NCBI GenBank assembly: GCA_012295275.1
Contig: CM022665.1
Coordinates: forward strand, 23,961,946 to 24,025,945
Reading direction: 5' to 3'
Length of the DNA stretch: 64,000 nucleotides
Origin: Chrysomallon squamiferum
Lineage: Eukaryota > Mollusca > Gastropoda > Neomphalida > Peltospiridae
Shown here: in pieces, positions 59,771 through 64,000 of the stretch
How positions within the stretch are numbered: position 1 is the first letter of the stretch
Layout of the letters: every line of letters starts with the position of its first letter
Translations under genes and position numbers: made by a program
Notes under the pieces: generated by a model
Database searches by the model: none
The model's input: the letters and a program-made list of their open reading frames with translations, nothing else
What the model was told of the DNA's origin: nothing

Positions 59771-62700
59771 ACTAATGACCAAGAATCCAAAACAGTTGTG
59801 GTGAAAGTGAAAAGACTTGGAGTATAGTTTATGAATATATACATGTGTAAATAAGTAAATGACTGTTTTTCTCTCATTCATTCATTCATTCATTCTGTTA
59901 TTCAGTCAAAATATAGAGTAGATGGGGAGGGGGAAGTCTAATACTATTTAAATTGGTTTTAAAACAACATAAAACAAATCATTTTTGTGTAGTGTTTGCA
60001 TTTGGTTTTATTCATTTGCTATAAGTCGGGTAGTTAAACAATGGCAGTGTTATCTTTTAATTTTTGAGGCCTGTTGTATCATTTTGCTATCTTGATAACA
60101 GAATCCATAAATGACAGAAAAAATCCAGCAAAGACATGATACATTAAACATTTCCATTCATAAAATTCATTTAAAAGTTTGTTAAATTTTTCTGCTGTTG
60201 TTATTGTTACATTTTAATGTATTGTTGTTAAAAGAATTAGCAAATGAAAGATTAATGTAAAGAATATAAGAAATCCTTTTTGATTTTTATTAATTTGACA
60301 TTACTGGAACTATTTTGTGCTGTTCTCAAGAATCAGTAAATGAAAAAAGAAATAAAAGAAAAGGCTGACATATTGACAGCTTAAAAGTTACCATAGAAAC
60401 TTACTTGATTATTTCTTTGTGTATTAGTCTGCTTTGAAATTCCATTAAATATAATACTGACATTATATTATGTTAGTCGAAGATTTTTTAATTTGTTTGT
60501 TTTTTGGGGGGATGGAGGTTGTTGGGTTTTCCTTTTTTTCTGGATAAATTGTCTGTCTGTTGATTCATTACCACCTGCGTTCTTGTTTTTCTGAATACAG
60601 ATGTGAATTTTTTAATTTTTATTTCAGGTTTTTTTTTTGCCTTCCTAAACTACATTCTTCAAAAATCAGTGATTTTTGTTATTTCTATTATTTTTATTTA
60701 TTTATTTATTATTTCTTTTTTTTATAGCTAAATAATAAAAAAATATATATATATTCTATACTTACACTATGGATGGACACTGTTTGTGCTACAGTACATA
60801 ACAGATTTTAATATAATTTAATGTGACTTCTATAAAAATCTAGATAGACTGATGGATGGATTTAACTCTTTGCAAATATACTGTTATGTTTATCAAGTTT
60901 TTTCTCACCATGTCATAAAAAATTATATGATTTATCATATAATAAGCATTTATATAATATTAAAATGGGATACTTGTTAAACACAATCATTCATTAATTT
61001 CTTCATATCATTATTAATATGACTGACATCATCTAACTGCTAACAATATTGCAATGTGGCCATTTTCTTAATTTTTATTTATTTTTGACAATGTAAAACA
61101 GTTATATTACTTTTAACCTAATAGATATTTAATAAAATTGTGTTGTATTTTTGATTTATGAATTTGATGTTTTTGCTGCTTTTTTTAATCTCTTTTGAAA
61201 TGAAAAAATTAAATAATTAAAAATGCCTAATGTTTCATTATTGTTTCATGCTATTATTGTTATATTTGATTGTTAAAAAATGAATAAAATATTTTTTAAA
61301 GGAGAAAATTGACTAGAGTTTTATATTTGGTATATTATCATTACGAATTAAAAGATTTGTTTTCAAATGTTTATTAAATGTCAAATCTATTGTTATTTGG
61401 CTGTTTTTCAGTTATTAGCAAAGATATAATCATTCAGAAAGAACTAAAAGACCCCACCCAAACAAAAAAATTAATAAATAAATAAATCTCATAAAATAAG
61501 AGTATCTAGCTAACCAGGTGTACTAGCTGTAATAGGAAATTGTCCAAATGGTTTATTAGGCAGGGTTGAACTTGTCTCCTATCATTCCTAAGTCCAAACT
61601 CAAACCACTGAACCATTTTATAGTTAATAAAAAGCAATATTTATTTATGATTCTAATTGTATTTAATTATTTAAATTATAATGTTTGTTTTTTTGCTGTT
61701 GGTTTGCTGTTTTAGATACATATATCCACTTTATATAGATGATAACATAAATACATTTTTGTAAACAACAAAAAAGACAAACATAACATTTCACTCTATA
61801 TTGTTAAAGATTATAATACTGAAGTTGGAACTAACTACAATAAGTATACCTATACAGTTTAAAAAAAACTTGAATACAATTAGTGTTATCACCTATTGCT
61901 TTCCACATTACAAATTAAGAGTTATTTTAGCTTATTGATGACATTCCATCTGATAAAAAATGACAGGTACAAATGAGATTGCATTAATTTTATGCAAATA
62001 AGTTTTGAAGTGGTTTTAATTAATTTTGTCTTCTATATTTATCTATCTGTGAAAAATCCTACTTGGTGCTTCCTCTAACTTCCATCATAATTCTCTGGAT
62101 TATCAAAGTATCTATGTGTACATATGTGCATGTCTGTATGTATATATGTGTGTATGAGTACTATATGTGTATATTTTTATTTGTAGGTACATCTGTGTGT
62201 GTATATGCATATTTCATTGTGTTATATGTGTTCCAGCACAGGTATTTTTGACCTTTTCTTAAAAGGGATTTTTTTTTTTTTTTTTTTTTTTATTATTTTT
62301 TCCATGATTATAAGAGAGATATTTTTATGAATCCAAAAAGTACAAAATTGAAAAATTACAAAAATCACAAAAAGTGAAAAACAAGAGTAACATAAGAGAT
62401 ACTTTCACAGTGAAAGTGAGAGATGAATAGGGCACAGAACAGGTGTTGCTCAATGAACACATTTTTTCAATTCATGCACAGTTCCAATGTAGAAGCATTG
62501 TTCAAATTCTAAATCAGAGTTCAAACACTGAACGGTTCATAGTACAATGCTTTTATGCACTCAAAATACACTTTGTGTTTCTTTTGAAACAGTATGTAAA
62601 TTGCTTTGCTAAACATGTTATATTTTTATATCTTTATTTTCTGGACTGTCAAGAACATTAACAGTACATAAGTTAAATTTCATAAAATATAAAACTAAAT

Positions 62701-63390
62701 CTTCTGTGTTTTACAGAAAGAAAGAAAAAACATTTTCCATTTTTATATAATATTATTATACTGTTGTGTCTTGATGATTATTCACAAATACTAACATTAT
62801 TTTTATGGATATGGTTTTAAATTTAAAAACTATTTATATATATTATTAAAACAGGATATTCTAGATTTTGTCATTCAGTCCACCTGACATGCATACATTA
62901 TTCATACTGGTTAATGCTTGACAAGCTGTCAAAATGGTGCAGTTTCATATATGCATTAATAAAAAAAGAAACAGGAATTGCAACATATTGTAAAATTATA
63001 ATACAACTAGAATGTTATTTTAAAAGTAACATAATAAATTTAACAGTACATGGTATTAGAATAAATACACTTACGAGTATGTGTTTGTACGAATGTGAAT
63101 GTCTGTGTGTGTGTTCTTACCTCAGAGCATAGTTGAACGCTGACAATCTGTAAATATCTGAAAGAGAACTTATGTATATGATTTCTGTTATTTATGATGA
63201 GGATGAATGTGTTTTGAAAGCAATAATAATAGTGCTGAAATAATATTAAATAATACAAACAAAATCATAATAAATAAATAAAAACAACATGACAGTGAAA
63301 GTATTTTATTTGTACATCAATACAGCAGATATATGCTATAAAGGTACAAAGAAAATTACTTGTAAACATAGACATACACATGTGAATGAT
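59771..63390. other. 3' flank, no gene recognised
   Basis: AT-rich and poorer in microsatellites than the upstream intergenic region: an (ATTC)n run at about 59875-59896, T-rich and (TTTA)n stretches at 60600-60730, poly-T at 62270-62290, TGTA-rich sequence at 62115-62210. 62205-62270 shares 'tcattgtgttatatgtgttYcagcacaggt' with 58208-58240. Part may be a long 3' UTR of the HHATL-like gene. Confidence 0.7.
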
Positions 63391-63404
63391 GAATAAAGAC
63401 TAAT

Positions 63405-63920
63405 TTCTTACTCAAGAGAGGTAACTCCAAATATAAAATGCCAAAGGCGTATTCAGTAATCTCTAACGAACGAAGAAACAGTTAACAAAACATTTTAAAT
63501 ATTACTTAGCACCAATGGATCTGTTCGTGTACACTTGTGCTAAGATGAAGCGATGAAGTGTTACACAGAATCTGTTTGATCATCAGTCTTTCCGGGCGAG
63601 TGACTGTGACATGTGCTTCCTCTTCAGTAGAAGTAGAAAATAAAAAAGATTAGTGATGTAATATGTTTAATCTTTGTTTATCTCTATATCCCACAATAAC
63701 CTCTATGTCTCAGTATAACTCAAGATTAAAATTGTGTCGTTACACAAAGCATTTATTCCCTTTTTCCTTACTATGGACGGCTATTTATTACAAACTATTC
63801 CTCAAATAAAATGTGCGTGTGTGTGTGTGTGTCCATATATATCTTCTTACGGCCGAGTAATTTCCATTCATCTTCAAAGTCATGTGTATTCAGAATTTCA
63901 AGATATTCTATAATAACCAA
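63405..63920 (+). mobile_element. Molluscan interspersed repeat, copy 2
   Basis: Starts at 'ctcaagagaggtaactccaa' (63411) and contains, near its right edge, 'cttacggccgagtaatttcc' (63846). Both ends match copy 1 (47855-49085) in order and orientation. (GT)n at about 63813-63830 lies inside. No coding frame. Confidence 0.5.
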
Positions 63921-64000
63921 TACTGGTATCTTCTGCTTCCAACAGAAACATTAATCAAGTCTAATTAATGTCACCCACACATCCACATCACTTCCAAATA

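Overview
The window looks like AT-rich animal nuclear DNA, most likely from a gastropod or another mollusc. Two multi-exon genes with GT-AG introns are visible, both on the + strand. The rest is long introns and intergenic DNA crowded with microsatellites: (CT)n/(GA)n, (AAT)n, (ACT)n, (CATA)n and poly-A. Three interspersed repeats point to molluscs: a non-LTR retrotransposon tail reading 'gtgctggggtgttgttaaac' followed by (ATTC)n, a degenerate SINE-like repeat, and the word 'aagagagataactcc'. The species call is inference. No bacterial gene, operon or CRISPR array was seen.

Gene 1 (11494-29273) is an ether-a-go-go (eag, KCNH1/KCNH5 type) voltage-gated potassium channel. Nine coding exons run without a break in frame from inside the PAS domain to the stop codon. 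Together they give 1,052 residues: PAS, S1-S6 with the pore, C-linker, CNB-homology domain with its YNL intrinsic ligand, a calmodulin-site-like segment and a C-terminal coiled coil. The first coding exon (about 27 residues: PAS-cap and start codon) was not found and probably lies upstream of base 1. Three residues that are otherwise nearly fixed differ: Ser to Gly in the selectivity filter, Gly to Ser in S6, and Gly to Ser in the CNBHD.

Gene 2 (50713-59582) is complete: ten coding exons and 525 residues. It is an MBOAT-family protein of the hedgehog-acyltransferase group, closest to vertebrate HHATL. Unlike human HHATL it keeps the MBOAT histidine (His409), the partner aspartate (Asp369) and the HHAT haem-cysteine equivalent (Cys354), so it may be an active acyltransferase. 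A probable non-coding first exon carries an AAGATGGCG (YY1-like) element.

Layout: 1-11493 is upstream DNA or eag intron 1. 11494-29273 is eag. 29274-49770 is a repeat-rich intergenic region with several degenerate tandem arrays and a candidate TIR element. 49770-59582 is the HHATL-like gene, whose introns hold a LINE fragment, a SINE-like copy and one arm of a long inverted repeat pair. 59583-64000 is the 3' flank, starting with a hAT-like element. The genes are unrelated in function (membrane excitability versus membrane-bound acyl transfer) and appear to be independent transcription units.

Most striking: a minisatellite of about 50 bp units whose first unit is the exon-intron junction after the eag S3 exon, and the combination of HHATL-like sequence with HHAT-like catalytic residues.
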